Assembly (NCBI GenBank): GCA_025464045.1
Contig: JAODBQ010000487.1
Coordinates: forward strand, 1 to 21,855
Length of the DNA stretch: 21,855 nt
Reading direction: 5' to 3'
Source: Ilumatobacteraceae bacterium
GTDB lineage: Bacteria; Actinomycetota; Acidimicrobiia; Acidimicrobiales; Ilumatobacteraceae
Part shown: piece by piece, positions 1 through 6,645 of the stretch
Layout of the letters: every line of letters begins with the position of its first letter
Numbering within the stretch: position 1 is the stretch's first letter
Translations under genes and position numbers: made by a program
Notes under the pieces: generated by a model
Databases searched by the model: none
What the model saw: only the letters and a program-made list of their open reading frames with translations
What the model was told of the DNA's origin: nothing

Positions 1-510
1 GGCGGCGTTGCCGTGCTGAAGGTCGGCGCGGCCACCGAGGTCGAGCTCAAGGAGAAGAAGCACCGCATCGAGGACGCTGTGTCGACGACGAAGGCTGCCA
101 TCGAAGAGGGTGTCGTGCCCGGCGGCGGCGTTGCCCTGCTGCGTGCGCAGGCCGACGTGCTGAAGGTGGCCGACAGCCTCCGTGGTGACGAGGCAACGGG
201 CGCCCGCCTGGTCGCCAAGTCGCTGGAAGCGCCGCTGAAGCAGATCGCCGAGAACGCCGGCCTCGAGGGTGGTGTGGTCGTCGAGAAGGTGAAGAACCTC
301 GAGGGCACCAACGGCCTCAACGCCGCGACCGGCGAGTACGTCGACCTCGTCAAGCTCGGCGTCATCGACGCCGCCAAGGTCACCCGCTCCGCGCTGCAGA
401 ACGCAGCGTCGATCGCGGCCCTGTTCCTCACCACCGAGGCCGTGGTCGCCGACAAGCCCGAGCAGAACGGTGGCGGCGGCATGCCCGGCGGAGGCATGGA
501 GGACTACTAG
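1..510 (+). CDS. groL: 60 kDa chaperonin GroEL, C-terminal part (5' end outside window)
   Basis: The reading frame is open from base 1 and ends at TAG 508-510, so only about the last 169 residues are present. They match the distal part of GroEL, starting at the intermediate/equatorial return (GVAVLKVGAATEVE) and running through EEGVVPGGGVALL and DAAKVTRSALQNAASIAALF, which are equatorial-domain segments around the ATP site. The tail ends in a short Gly/Met stretch (GGGGMPGGGMEDY), the flexible C-terminus that lines the folding chamber in this family. GroEL is the ATP-driven cytoplasmic folding chamber. No groES is visible, which fits the actinobacterial habit of a second, solitary groEL, but the upstream sequence is missing. 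A strong hairpin at 554-579 follows the stop. Identity is near certain; the copy type (groEL1 or groEL2) is unresolved, though the Gly/Met rather than His-rich tail resembles the housekeeping groEL2 type. Confidence 0.98.
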   Translation, partial: GGVAVLKVGAATEVELKEKKHRIEDAVSTTKAAIEEGVVPGGGVALLRAQADVLKVADSLRGDEATGARLVAKSLEAPLKQIAENAGLEGGVVVEKVKNLEGTNGLNAATGEYVDLVKLGVIDAAKVTRSALQNAASIAALFLTTEAVVADKPEQNGGGGMPGGGMEDY

Positions 511-553
511 TCCCCCTGTCTCGCCCAGCGAGCCGACGCACACGAATGGCGAA

Positions 554-579
554 GGGCCCGGAGCTTCGGCACCGGGCCC
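554..579 (+). terminator. Rho-independent-like terminator of groEL with UUCG loop
   Basis: Arms GGGCCCGG (554-561) and CCGGGCCC (572-579) pair perfectly. Inside them, after an A-A mismatch, GC/GC closes a TTCG tetraloop (565-568), the exceptionally stable cUUCGg-type loop. It begins 43 bp after the groEL stop. No T-run follows, as is common for actinobacterial terminators. Because the arms are symmetrical, it may also stop antisense transcription arriving from cysO. Confidence 0.8.
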
Positions 580-711
580 ATCCTCCTTACCTGGGTTGCT
601 TCCCGGCAGCGGTGCGCGGCGAGCGCGGCGTGGAGCAACCGACAGGCCCCGGCTACGGCGCGACGGAGGAGGCCTCAGCCGCCAGGAGCGGCGGTCTGCA
701 GCGAGGGCGGG

Positions 712-987
712 TCAGCCGCCGGCGACGGCCGGGATGATGCTGACGGTCTCGCCGTCGGGCACCTTGGTGTCGACTCCGTCGAGGTAGCGCACGTCGTCAT
801 CGGCGACGAAGACGTTGACGAACTTGCGCAGCTCGCCCGAGTCGTCGAACAACCGCTCCTTGAAGCCGGGGTGCGTCTCGTCGAGCCGGGCGAGGACGTC
901 GGCGAGGGTGTCGCCCTCGACCTTGACCGTCGAGGCGCCGCCGGCGAGGGGGCGCATGGTGGTGGGGATTCGAACGGTGACGGCCAT
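712..987 (-). CDS. cysO: CysO-like sulfur carrier protein (MoaD/ThiS ubiquitin fold)
   Basis: This is a 91-residue protein starting at ATG 987 and ending at TGA 712-714. It has the beta-grasp MoaD/ThiS layout: N-terminal strand VTVRIPTTMRP, helix around DTLADVLARLDETHPG, then RKFVNVFVADDDVRYLDG, and a C-terminal SIIPAVAGG. The Gly-Gly tail is the site that is adenylated and thiocarboxylated. The end PAVAGG, the IPT-xx-RP start, the FVNV-V-DDVR core and the length agree closely with mycobacterial CysO, the carrier that delivers sulfide to CysM for cysteine synthesis from O-phosphoserine, rather than with molybdopterin MoaD. In M. tuberculosis cysO sits with mec and cysM; neither is here, and the gene is alone and divergent from glycerate kinase. 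A TAGCAT box lies 8 nt before the ATG and no Shine-Dalgarno is visible, suggesting a leaderless transcript. A generic MoaD/ThiS role is the alternative. Confidence 0.85.
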   Translation of the reverse strand: MAVTVRIPTTMRPLAGGASTVKVEGDTLADVLARLDETHPGFKERLFDDSGELRKFVNVFVADDDVRYLDGVDTKVPDGETVSIIPAVAGG

Positions 988-995
988 GTCGGCAA

Positions 996-1024
996 ATGCT
1001 ACCGGCGCGGTCAGGATTGATCCG
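996..1024 (-). promoter_or_regulatory. Predicted leaderless promoter of cysO
   Basis: On the minus strand a TAGCAT box (1001 to 996) lies 8 nt before the ATG at 987, and CGGATC (1024 to 1019) lies 17 nt upstream of it. The -10 fits TANNNT. The -35 does not resemble TTGACA but is identical in sequence and spacing to the one upstream of metY (14870-14875). Inferred from sequence only. Confidence 0.45.
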
Positions 1025-1182
1025 CCCCGACGCGGGCACCGGATCGACAGCCACATCATCGTGTCAGCTCGGTACGCGCCCGCCACCGACGCACGTCCGC
1101 CTCGTGGCGCGTTCCGGCACGGCCGGCGCGCGGTGTCATGCAGGTCACGCCGGCGTCGATCGGCGCCGGCCGCACGTCCTCC

Positions 1183-1188
1183 TAGGCT
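1183..1188 (+). promoter_or_regulatory. Predicted -10 box of glycerate kinase (leaderless)
   Basis: TAGGCT fits TANNNT and ends 6 nt before the GTG start at 1195. No ribosome binding site is visible. This spacing places the transcription start on the start codon itself. Confidence 0.45.
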
Positions 1189-1194
1189 CGTGCC

Positions 1195-2199
1195 GTGCGC
1201 GTGGTGGCAGCCGTCGACAAGTTCCGCGGCACCGCGACCGCGGCGCAGGTCGCTCGGGCGATCGGCAACGCGTGCTGGGATCTCGGATTCGACTGCTCCG
1301 AGGTGCCGGTCGCGGACGGCGGGGAGGGCACGCTTGCGGCGCTCGGCGGCGCGAACCGCACGTCGACGGTGACCGGGCCGCTCGGCGACGTCGTCGGCGC
1401 GCCGTGGCGCCTGCACCGAGACACCGCGGTGATCGAGATGGCCGCCGCGTCGGGGCTCTCGCTCGCCGGAGGTGCCGAGGGCAACGACGCGATGGCGGCG
1501 TCGACGACGGGGACCGGCGAGCTGATCGACATGGCGCTCGACGCCGGGGCGAAGCGGATCCTCGTCTGCCTCGGCGGCTCGGCGACGACGGACGGCGGAC
1601 TCGGAGCCGTGCGCGCGATCCATGCGCCGCATCGGTTGCGTGGCGTCCAGCTGCTCGTCGCCTGCGACGTGCGCACCCGCTTCCTCGACGCCGCCGCGGT
1701 CTTCGGCCCGCAGAAGGGCGCGACACCGGCGCAGGTGCGGCTGCTCACTGGACGGCTCGAGCGGGTCGCCCAGATCTACGCCCACGAGCACGGCATCGAC
1801 GTGCGCAACATCGACGGCGCAGGTGCGGCCGGCGGACTCGCGGGCGGCTTGCTCGCGCTCGGCGGACGGTTGCTGCCCGGCTTCGACCTCGTCGCCGACG
1901 AGCTCGATCTGCACGATGCGATCGCGGCGGCCGACCTCGTCGTCACCGGCGAGGGCTTCCTCGACGAGCAGAGCTTCGAAGGCAAGGTGGTCGGCGGCGT
2001 CCATGGACTGGCGGTCGACGCGGGCAAGCCGGTGGGTGCGGTCGTCGGCGACGCGGCGCCCGAGGTGGCGGACCGCATCGAGCACGTCGCGCTCGCGGCC
2101 GAGTACGGACTGGACCGGGCGATGAACGAGCCGCTGTGGTGCGTGGAGCACGCGGCGCTGACGTTGCTGCGGCGGCTCAGGCCTTCGTCGTCGTCGTGA
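1195..2199 (+). CDS. Glycerate kinase (GK-I/GlxK family)
   Basis: This 334-residue protein starts at GTG 1195, which gives the family N-terminus RVVAAVDKFRGTATA. Further family signatures are PVADGGEGTLAAL (about 40-52), the central GSATTDGG block, ACDV followed by FGPQKGAT, and the C-terminal GEGFLDEQSFEGK, which corresponds to the usual GEGRxDxQTxxGK motif. The enzyme phosphorylates D-glycerate with ATP, giving 2-phosphoglycerate in this class, and so feeds photorespiration-like, glyoxylate or serine carbon into glycolysis. It is cytoplasmic. The protein is somewhat shorter than the usual 370-380 residues; the segment between the GSATTDGG block and ACDV is condensed. It is divergent from cysO, and its last 23 bp overlap the 3' end of the convergent VirR-like gene. 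Its C-terminal serine run (RPSSSS) lies in that overlap. No pathway partner is adjacent. Confidence 0.93.
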   Translation: MRVVAAVDKFRGTATAAQVARAIGNACWDLGFDCSEVPVADGGEGTLAALGGANRTSTVTGPLGDVVGAPWRLHRDTAVIEMAAASGLSLAGGAEGNDAMAASTTGTGELIDMALDAGAKRILVCLGGSATTDGGLGAVRAIHAPHRLRGVQLLVACDVRTRFLDAAAVFGPQKGATPAQVRLLTGRLERVAQIYAHEHGIDVRNIDGAGAAGGLAGGLLALGGRLLPGFDLVADELDLHDAIAAADLVVTGEGFLDEQSFEGKVVGGVHGLAVDAGKPVGAVVGDAAPEVADRIEHVALAAEYGLDRAMNEPLWCVEHAALTLLRRLRPSSSS

Positions 2200-2833
2200 C
2201 ACCGGCAGTGGTCGCCGAGCCAGCGGCCGTGGTGGCCGTGCCGGCCGCACCCGACATCTGCGCCAACGTCTTGCCGGCCCTGTCGTTGCCGAGCATCACC
2301 AGCACGCCGACGCCGGTGTCCACCTTGCCGCCCGCGACCGGGATCGGCGATGGCATCGGCTGGACCGGGACGCCACCCATCAGCGTCGCCACCGAGTTGG
2401 CCACCGCCTGCGCGCTGGGGTTGGTGGGGTCGTAGAAGACGACGCTGGTCGCCAGCTTCGCGCCGGTGCCGTTCGTGGCTTTGCCGACCGTGAAGCCCTT
2501 GCCCTTCAGTTCGGTGGTGAGGCTTGCGGCCACGCCGCTGGCGGTGGAGACGTTGGCCACCTGCACGGTCGTGCCGGTGGTGACGAGGCCGGTCGTGGTG
2601 GTGACCCCGAGCGTGGTCGAGGTCAGCGCCGGATCGAGCGTCGTGGCCGTCGTCGACGTCGAGTTGGTCGTGGGCCGCAGGGACGAGCCACCGTCGCCGT
2701 CGTCGCGGATCTTCTTCAAGATGAAGAACCCGACGACGACTGCGATGACCGTGACGACGATCATGATCGTGGACGCAGCGGGCGCCCCACCAGTGGTCTG
2801 GCGAGGTGTGCGTCCGGTCTGATCGTTGGTCAT
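2177..2833 (-). CDS. VirR-like single-pass envelope protein with LytR_C domain
   Basis: This is a 218-residue protein. A short cytoplasmic N-terminus is followed by one membrane helix (about 21-41, STIMIVVTVIAVVVGFFIL), a Ser/Thr-rich linker (about 50-88), a LytR_C domain (about 88-182; VQVANVSTASGVAASL, LKGKGFTVG, VFYDP), and a second Ala/Thr-rich tail. The topology puts the LytR_C domain outside the membrane. In M. tuberculosis the comparable protein Rv0431 (VirR) affects vesicle release and cell-wall integrity; that role here is inference. Start ATG 2833 has an AAGGGGG ribosome binding site and overlaps the TGA of the upstream DUF3263 gene by ATGA, so the two are translationally coupled. 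Low-complexity threonine codons at the 3' end overlap the glycerate kinase tail on the other strand. There is no LytR-CpsA-Psr catalytic domain. Confidence 0.85.
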   Translation of the reverse strand: MTNDQTGRTPRQTTGGAPAASTIMIVVTVIAVVVGFFILKKIRDDGDGGSSLRPTTNSTSTTATTLDPALTSTTLGVTTTTGLVTTGTTVQVANVSTASGVAASLTTELKGKGFTVGKATNGTGAKLATSVVFYDPTNPSAQAVANSVATLMGGVPVQPMPSPIPVAGGKVDTGVGVLVMLGNDRAGKTLAQMSGAAGTATTAAGSATTAGVTTTTKA

Positions 2834-3108
2834 GCATGGCCCCCTTGGTTCGCGGATGCCGTCCCGTCGATCCGAGCTCGCCGCCTTCGCTCACGCAGAC
2901 GACGCAACCGGCGAACCACCAGCGGATCGATGGCGAGGGCCCCCGGATGATCGATCACCCGGTTGAGTTCGAGATTGTAGTCCTCCACCGAGCACGCGAA
3001 CCTGGCGCGGATCGTGTCATGACGATCTTCGTCGAACGTGAACCAGTGCGCCTCGAACTCGATCATGGCCCGGGCGCGCTCGCCCAACGGTTCCTCGCTC
3101 TCCGTCAT
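2830..3108 (-). CDS. DUF3263 family small protein
   Basis: This is a 92-residue protein from ATG 3108. The core RARAMIEFEAHWFTFDEDRHDTIRARFACSVEDYNLELNRVIDHPGAL matches the DUF3263 family, in which a WW/HW aromatic pair and a YxxxLNxxID segment recur. Function is unknown. The helical pattern (sigma-factor or HTH-like spacing E-W-F/R-F-S-xx-Y-xxx-L) has led to suggestions of DNA binding, but nothing here proves it. The C-terminal third is very basic (RRLRRLRERRRRAR), consistent with nucleic-acid contact. The frame remains open upstream to 3330, but that extension runs through the repeat array and into the oppositely directed udk, so I rejected it. The stop overlaps the VirR-like start (ATGA). 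In M. tuberculosis Rv0430 (DUF3263) directly precedes Rv0431 (VirR), the same order as here. Confidence 0.85.
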   Translation of the reverse strand: MTESEEPLGERARAMIEFEAHWFTFDEDRHDTIRARFACSVEDYNLELNRVIDHPGALAIDPLVVRRLRRLRERRRRARIDGTASANQGGHA

Positions 3109-3172
3109 CCGCACAGCCTGACCGGCGGACCCGTCGAATACAAGCACCCTCGACGTTCGCGGGAACGGGACG

Positions 3173-3244
3173 CCGACACCCACCGACGACACCCACCGAC
3201 GACACCTCACCGACGACACGTGATCGACGACACGTGATCGACGG
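3173..3244 (+). repeat. Imperfect 13-15 bp tandem repeat with two CACGTG boxes in a divergent promoter region
   Basis: Four to five units beginning CCGAC/CGACGACAC follow one another at about 3173, 3183, 3196, 3210 and 3225. The last two contain the 14-bp direct repeat CACGTGATCGACGA (3217-3230) and CACGTGATCGACGG (3231-3244). CACGTG is palindromic. The array lies between DUF3263 (-) and udk (+); the second CACGTG sits where a -35 element would be, 17 nt before TAACGT. It could be an operator or simple sequence slippage. Confidence 0.6.
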
Positions 3245-3253
3245 CCGTCGACG

Positions 3254-3259
3254 TAACGT
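3254..3259 (+). promoter_or_regulatory. Predicted -10 box of uridine kinase
   Basis: TAACGT fits TANNNT and ends 9 nt before the udk ATG at 3269. This leaves at most a two- or three-base leader and no room for a Shine-Dalgarno. Confidence 0.4.
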
Positions 3260-3268
3260 GACCGGTCG

Positions 3269-3913
3269 ATGCCGCGCACGCCGACCCAGCCGTTCCTGAT
3301 CGGCGTCGCCGGCGGCACGTGCTCGGGCAAGACGACGGTGAGCGAACGCCTCGCCGAGCTCGCCGGGGGCGATCACCTCGCGCTGATCAAGCTCGACTCC
3401 TACTACGTGCGCCGCACCCGGCCGCCGGGCGTGGAGCGCACGATCACCAACTACGACCACCCCGACGCGTTCGACTGGCAGCTGCTCAACGATCACCTCG
3501 CGGCGCTCGTTGCCGGCGCCTCCGTGCCCGTCCCGATCTACGACTACGCGATCGACGACCGCAGCGAGGAGGTGCGGATGGTGCACCCCGCGCCGATCGT
3601 CGTCGTCGAGGGGATCCTCGTGCTGTACGAGCCGCAGCTGCGCGAGCGCTTCGACCTGCGCGTGTACATCGACACCGATGCCGATCTGCGGCTGATCCGC
3701 CGCCTCGAGCGCGACGTGCGCGAACGCGGTCGCACCGCGGAGAGCATCATCGCCCAGTACCTCGCGACGGTGCGCCCGAGCCACGAGCAGTTCATCGAGC
3801 CGAGCAAGCGCTACGCCGACGTCATCTTCCCGCAGGGAGGGTTGAACGAGCCGGCACTCGACGTGCTCCGGGCGCGGGTCCGCGAGCTCACGGTCGACGG
3901 CACGATCGGCTGA
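3269..3913 (+). CDS. udk: Uridine kinase
   Basis: This 214-residue cytoplasmic P-loop kinase phosphorylates uridine (and usually cytidine) to the monophosphate in pyrimidine salvage. Walker A is GGTCSGKTT (residues 15-23), a Cys-containing variant of GGSGSGKTT. Further uridine-kinase landmarks follow: LIKLDSYY (the DxFY substrate region), NYDHPDAFDWQLL, PIYDYAIDDRSEE, VVVEGILVLYEPQLRERFDLRVYIDTDADLRLIRRLERDVRERGR, and the C-terminal PSKRYADVIFPQGG. These match Udk more closely than phosphoribulokinase or pantothenate kinase. Length is normal for the family (about 205-215). ATG 3269 is preferred because the P-loop sits about 15 residues in and a TAACGT box lies just upstream. The gene converges on the NRAMP gene with 40 bp between the stops. 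Confidence 0.95.
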   Translation: MPRTPTQPFLIGVAGGTCSGKTTVSERLAELAGGDHLALIKLDSYYVRRTRPPGVERTITNYDHPDAFDWQLLNDHLAALVAGASVPVPIYDYAIDDRSEEVRMVHPAPIVVVEGILVLYEPQLRERFDLRVYIDTDADLRLIRRLERDVRERGRTAESIIAQYLATVRPSHEQFIEPSKRYADVIFPQGGLNEPALDVLRARVRELTVDGTIG

Positions 3914-3953
3914 CGATCGGCTCACGCCCGACGGGACGACCCTCTCTGCACGG

Positions 3954-5210
3954 TCAGCCGAACCAGCTCGCCACCGTCGTCAGCGCGGCGACCACCGCGA
4001 GGGCTCCGACCACCCCGACGCACAGGATGGCGGCGGCGCGGAAGCGCGGGGTGTTGACCGCGGGACCGAGCACGGCCGGGCGGTTGGCGAGGATCAGCAG
4101 GAACGTGAGGAAGATCGGGGCGATCAGCCCGTTGATGATCTGGGTGTTGATCAACAGGCTGATCAGGTTGCCGGGCGCGAGCGCGACTGCAGCGCCGATC
4201 ACGATCTGACCGGTGAACAGGCCGTTGAACAACGGCGCCTCACGGAACGAGCTGGAGATCGAGCGCTCGGCGCCCACGGCCTCCGACAGTGCGTACGCCG
4301 TCGACAGCGGGACGACCGCGGCGGCGAGTGCCGAGGCGCCGAGCAGCCCGATCGCGAACAGTGTCTTGGCTGCGGAGCCGACCACCGGCTCGAGCGCCTT
4401 TGCCGCCTGGGCCGCCGACGTCAACGGCCCCTGCCCACCGATCGCCGACGCGACGGCGACGATGATCGCCATCGCGATCAGGTTGCAGAAGATCGAGCCG
4501 ACGATGGCGTCGGTCCGCGCGGCGCGGTAGTCCGCGGCCTGCGTCCCGCGATCGGCCACCGCCGCGGCCTGGTACAGCTGCATGTACGGCGTGATGGTGG
4601 TGCCGATCAACGCCACGCACAGCAACAGGAACGTGCGAGATCCGACGAGGTGCGGGATGAACGTGTTGGTCGCGGCCGTGCTCCACTTCGGATGGCCGAG
4701 CACGGCGGCCACGGGGTAGGCGAGGAACGGCAGGGTCAGGATCAGGAACACCCGCTCGGCGTAGCGGTACGAGCCGAGCGTGACGACTGCCCAGATCACC
4801 ACCGCGGCGAGCGGGACGGAGATGTACCGCGACACACCGAGCAGCTCGAACGCGGCGCCGATGCCGGCGAACTCGGAGACGACGAGCCCGAGGTTGGCGA
4901 TGAGCAGCGCGACGACCGCCAGGGCCGCCCAGCGCAGCGCGAACTGCTCGCGGATCAACGACACCAGCCCTTCGCCGGTGTACACGCCCAGGCGCGCGGA
5001 CATCTCTTGGACGATGATCAGCGCGATCGTGACGAGCACCATCACGAACAGGGTGCGGTACGCGTACTGCGCGCCGGCCGACGCGTACGTCGTGATGCCG
5101 CCGGCGTCGTTGCCGGCGTTGGCGGCGATCAGGCCGGGGCCGAGGAGCGCGAGCACCTTCCCGGACACCGGCCACCGGCGCACCCGCCGGACGATGCGGC
5201 CCGCGTTCAC
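3954..5210 (-). CDS. NRAMP (SLC11) family transporter with altered metal-site motifs, candidate Mg2+ transporter
   Basis: This is a 418-residue polytopic membrane protein with about 11 helices. The N-terminus GPGLIAANAGNDAGGITTYASAGA aligns with NRAMP helix 1. The usual DPGN is D35-A-G-G38, and on helix 6 the usual A-x-M-P-H reads TIT207-P-Y209. In Mn/Fe NRAMPs the helix 1 Asp and Asn and the helix 6 Met bind transition metal; here Asp is kept while Asn and Met are lost. That resembles NRAMP-related Mg2+ transporters, and it fits the upstream gene, a membrane-free MgtE-type Mg2+ sensor. Start GTG 5210 overlaps that gene's TGA by GTGA, so the two are translationally coupled. I infer Mg2+ or another hard cation; standard annotation would say Mn2+/Fe2+ transporter MntH, which the residues argue against. 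The family call is firm; the substrate is not. Confidence 0.9.
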   Translation of the reverse strand: MNAGRIVRRVRRWPVSGKVLALLGPGLIAANAGNDAGGITTYASAGAQYAYRTLFVMVLVTIALIIVQEMSARLGVYTGEGLVSLIREQFALRWAALAVVALLIANLGLVVSEFAGIGAAFELLGVSRYISVPLAAVVIWAVVTLGSYRYAERVFLILTLPFLAYPVAAVLGHPKWSTAATNTFIPHLVGSRTFLLLCVALIGTTITPYMQLYQAAAVADRGTQAADYRAARTDAIVGSIFCNLIAMAIIVAVASAIGGQGPLTSAAQAAKALEPVVGSAAKTLFAIGLLGASALAAAVVPLSTAYALSEAVGAERSISSSFREAPLFNGLFTGQIVIGAAVALAPGNLISLLINTQIINGLIAPIFLTFLLILANRPAVLGPAVNTPRFRAAAILCVGVVGALAVVAALTTVASWFG

Positions 5211-6559
5211 GAGATGGCCCGCACGACCTGCGGTAGGCGGTGGTCGTCGAGCAGGGCGTCGATGACGTCGTCGGCGAGGATCCGTCCGACCGGGCGCCGA
5301 TCCTGGTCGACGACGACGATCGACGAGCCGCGGTTGTCGACGAGGCTGCGCACGGCCGTCGCCAACGAGTCGTCCGGACGCACGGTGACCGGCAGCGGCG
5401 CGGCGATGAGCTCGCCGATGGCGATGTCGGCCGGCGCGGTGAGCAGCTCGAACAACGAGATGTCGTCGATCAGCCGACCCTCGGCATCGACCACGAGCAC
5501 CCCGTCCACGTCGTTGCGATCCTCAGCGATGGCACGCAGCGCGACGACGGCATCGTGCACGGTCTGGCTCGGAGCGACGAGGACGAGGACCGTCGTCATC
5601 GCCGCGCCGGCCGTGTCCTCGTGGAACGACAGCAACATCGACAGCTCGTCGGCGGTCTCGGGCTGCAGCGCCGCCAGCAGCGCGTCGCGGTCCTCGCGGT
5701 CGAGGTCGCGCAGGATGTCGGCGGCCTCGTCGGGGGCCATGCCGGCGAGCAGGTCGGCCGCCTGCCGCACCGGCAGCTCGCGCAGCAGCAGCTCACGATC
5801 GTCGTCGTTGAGCTCCTCCAACGCCTCCGCCGCCTGCTCCGGATGGAGCGCGTCGAGCAGGCCCTGGCGTTGCGAACGGCCGAGATCCTCCAGCAACCCG
5901 GCGAGCTCGGCGGGCCGCAGTCGACGCAGGCCGACGTGCGCATCGGCGAGGCGCACCGATGCGCCCGGCGTGCGCAGTGGTTGGATCGCGGCCCAGTCGA
6001 TCACCCGCGTCGGCGTCGGGATCGAACGCAACCGCGCCGGACCGAGCCGGCGGACGAGCGTCTGCATGCCGACGTCCACGCCGACGAGCCGGACGGCGTC
6101 GCCCAGCGGCGCGAGGTACAGGTCCGAGGCGCGCACGACGCGCACACCGTCGACGTCGACGAGCTGATGGTCGATGACGTGGCGGGCGAGTGCGACCTCG
6201 CCCTCGCGCGGCACGAAGTCGCGCAGGTCGACCTTGGTCGAGCGCAGGCGCACACCGGCCGCGGTGATCGATTCGATCGACGCGCCCGCGACGAACGCAC
6301 TGCGCCGGCCGACCGCGACGACGAGACCGCTCACCGCCGGGTACGTCGCGTCCTCCCAGCGGATGACGACGTCGCGCACGCGGCCGACTTCGGCACCGTG
6401 CTGATCACGCACCGATCGCCCGATCAGGCCGGCGACGGAGATCAGCGACGACATCAGGCCGGCGTGGATCGAGCGGCGCACGACGCGGCGCTCGGGGCGG
6501 CGGGATCCGCGGCGTGATGCACGACCGCGGGCGGCTCGCAGGAAGGTGCGGACGACCAT
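5207..6559 (-). CDS. PRC-barrel / MgtE N-domain / CBS-pair protein, candidate cytosolic Mg2+ sensor
   Basis: This 450-residue soluble protein has a basic N-terminus (1-35) and a PRC-barrel-like region (about 38-115; LIGRSVRDQHGAEVGRVRDVVI) with a second similar stretch to about 185. An MgtE_N superhelical domain follows (about 210-315; acidic repeats such as LHPEQAAEALEELNDDDRELLLREL and MAPDEAADILRDLDREDRDALL), then DTAGAAMTT and two CBS motifs (about 318-440). In MgtE these parts bind Mg2+ and gate the channel, but the MgtE transmembrane domain is absent. The next gene, overlapping by GTGA, supplies an NRAMP-type membrane protein, so a sensor/transporter pair is likely. ATG 6559 is chosen for its GAGGAG site at 6-nt spacing; a TTG at 6598 would run through the upstream hairpin. 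The Shine-Dalgarno lies in a hairpin arm (6568-6583), suggesting translational control. Confidence 0.88.
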   Translation of the reverse strand: MVVRTFLRAARGRASRRGSRRPERRVVRRSIHAGLMSSLISVAGLIGRSVRDQHGAEVGRVRDVVIRWEDATYPAVSGLVVAVGRRSAFVAGASIESITAAGVRLRSTKVDLRDFVPREGEVALARHVIDHQLVDVDGVRVVRASDLYLAPLGDAVRLVGVDVGMQTLVRRLGPARLRSIPTPTRVIDWAAIQPLRTPGASVRLADAHVGLRRLRPAELAGLLEDLGRSQRQGLLDALHPEQAAEALEELNDDDRELLLRELPVRQAADLLAGMAPDEAADILRDLDREDRDALLAALQPETADELSMLLSFHEDTAGAAMTTVLVLVAPSQTVHDAVVALRAIAEDRNDVDGVLVVDAEGRLIDDISLFELLTAPADIAIGELIAAPLPVTVRPDDSLATAVRSLVDNRGSSIVVVDQDRRPVGRILADDVIDALLDDHRLPQVVRAIS

Positions 6560-6565
6560 GACGGA

Positions 6566-6610
6566 CTCCTCGGGGTCTCGAGGGGGAACGAGGGACAACC
6601 ACCCTCGTTC
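6566..6610 (-). promoter_or_regulatory. Two-hairpin attenuator-like leader before the Mg operon
   Basis: In the minus-strand RNA a 9-bp perfect stem GAACGAGGG/CCCTCGTTC (plus coordinates 6602-6610 with 6586-6594, loop 6595-6601) is followed by a 5-bp stem CCTCG/CGAGG (6579-6583 with 6568-6572, loop 6573-6578). The 3' arm of the second stem overlaps the GAGGAG Shine-Dalgarno (6571 to 6566) of the PRC/MgtE_N gene. The ACGAGGG arm could pair with either of two CCCTCG copies, so alternative folds are possible. Just upstream (6611-6622) is a 12-bp GC palindrome. Base pairing is seen; regulation is inferred. Confidence 0.55.
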
Positions 6611-6645
6611 GCCGGCCGGCGCCCGATCAGTCCGCTAGGACAGGA

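Noticed and set aside
712..2250. Long minus-strand open frame (512 codons) covering cysO and glycerate kinase
   Set aside because: Only its last 91 codons (cysO) look like protein. The rest is the Arg/Ala-rich antisense shadow of glycerate kinase, typical in high-GC DNA.
3906..3961. 9-bp inverted repeat TCGGCTGAC/GTCAGCCGA spanning both stop codons of udk and the NRAMP gene
   Set aside because: The 38-nt loop is too long for a good terminator, and both arms simply encode Gly-stop in the two convergent genes (Ile-Gly-stop and Phe-Gly-stop).
4650..6517. Long plus-strand frames opposite the NRAMP and PRC/MgtE_N genes
   Set aside because: They are antisense to two genes with clear domains. Composition is Arg/Ser or Asp/His/Arg-rich without motifs.
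6560..6598. TTG start at 6598 for the PRC/MgtE_N gene
   Set aside because: It falls inside the hairpin region with no ribosome site. ATG 6559 has GAGGAG at 6-nt spacing.
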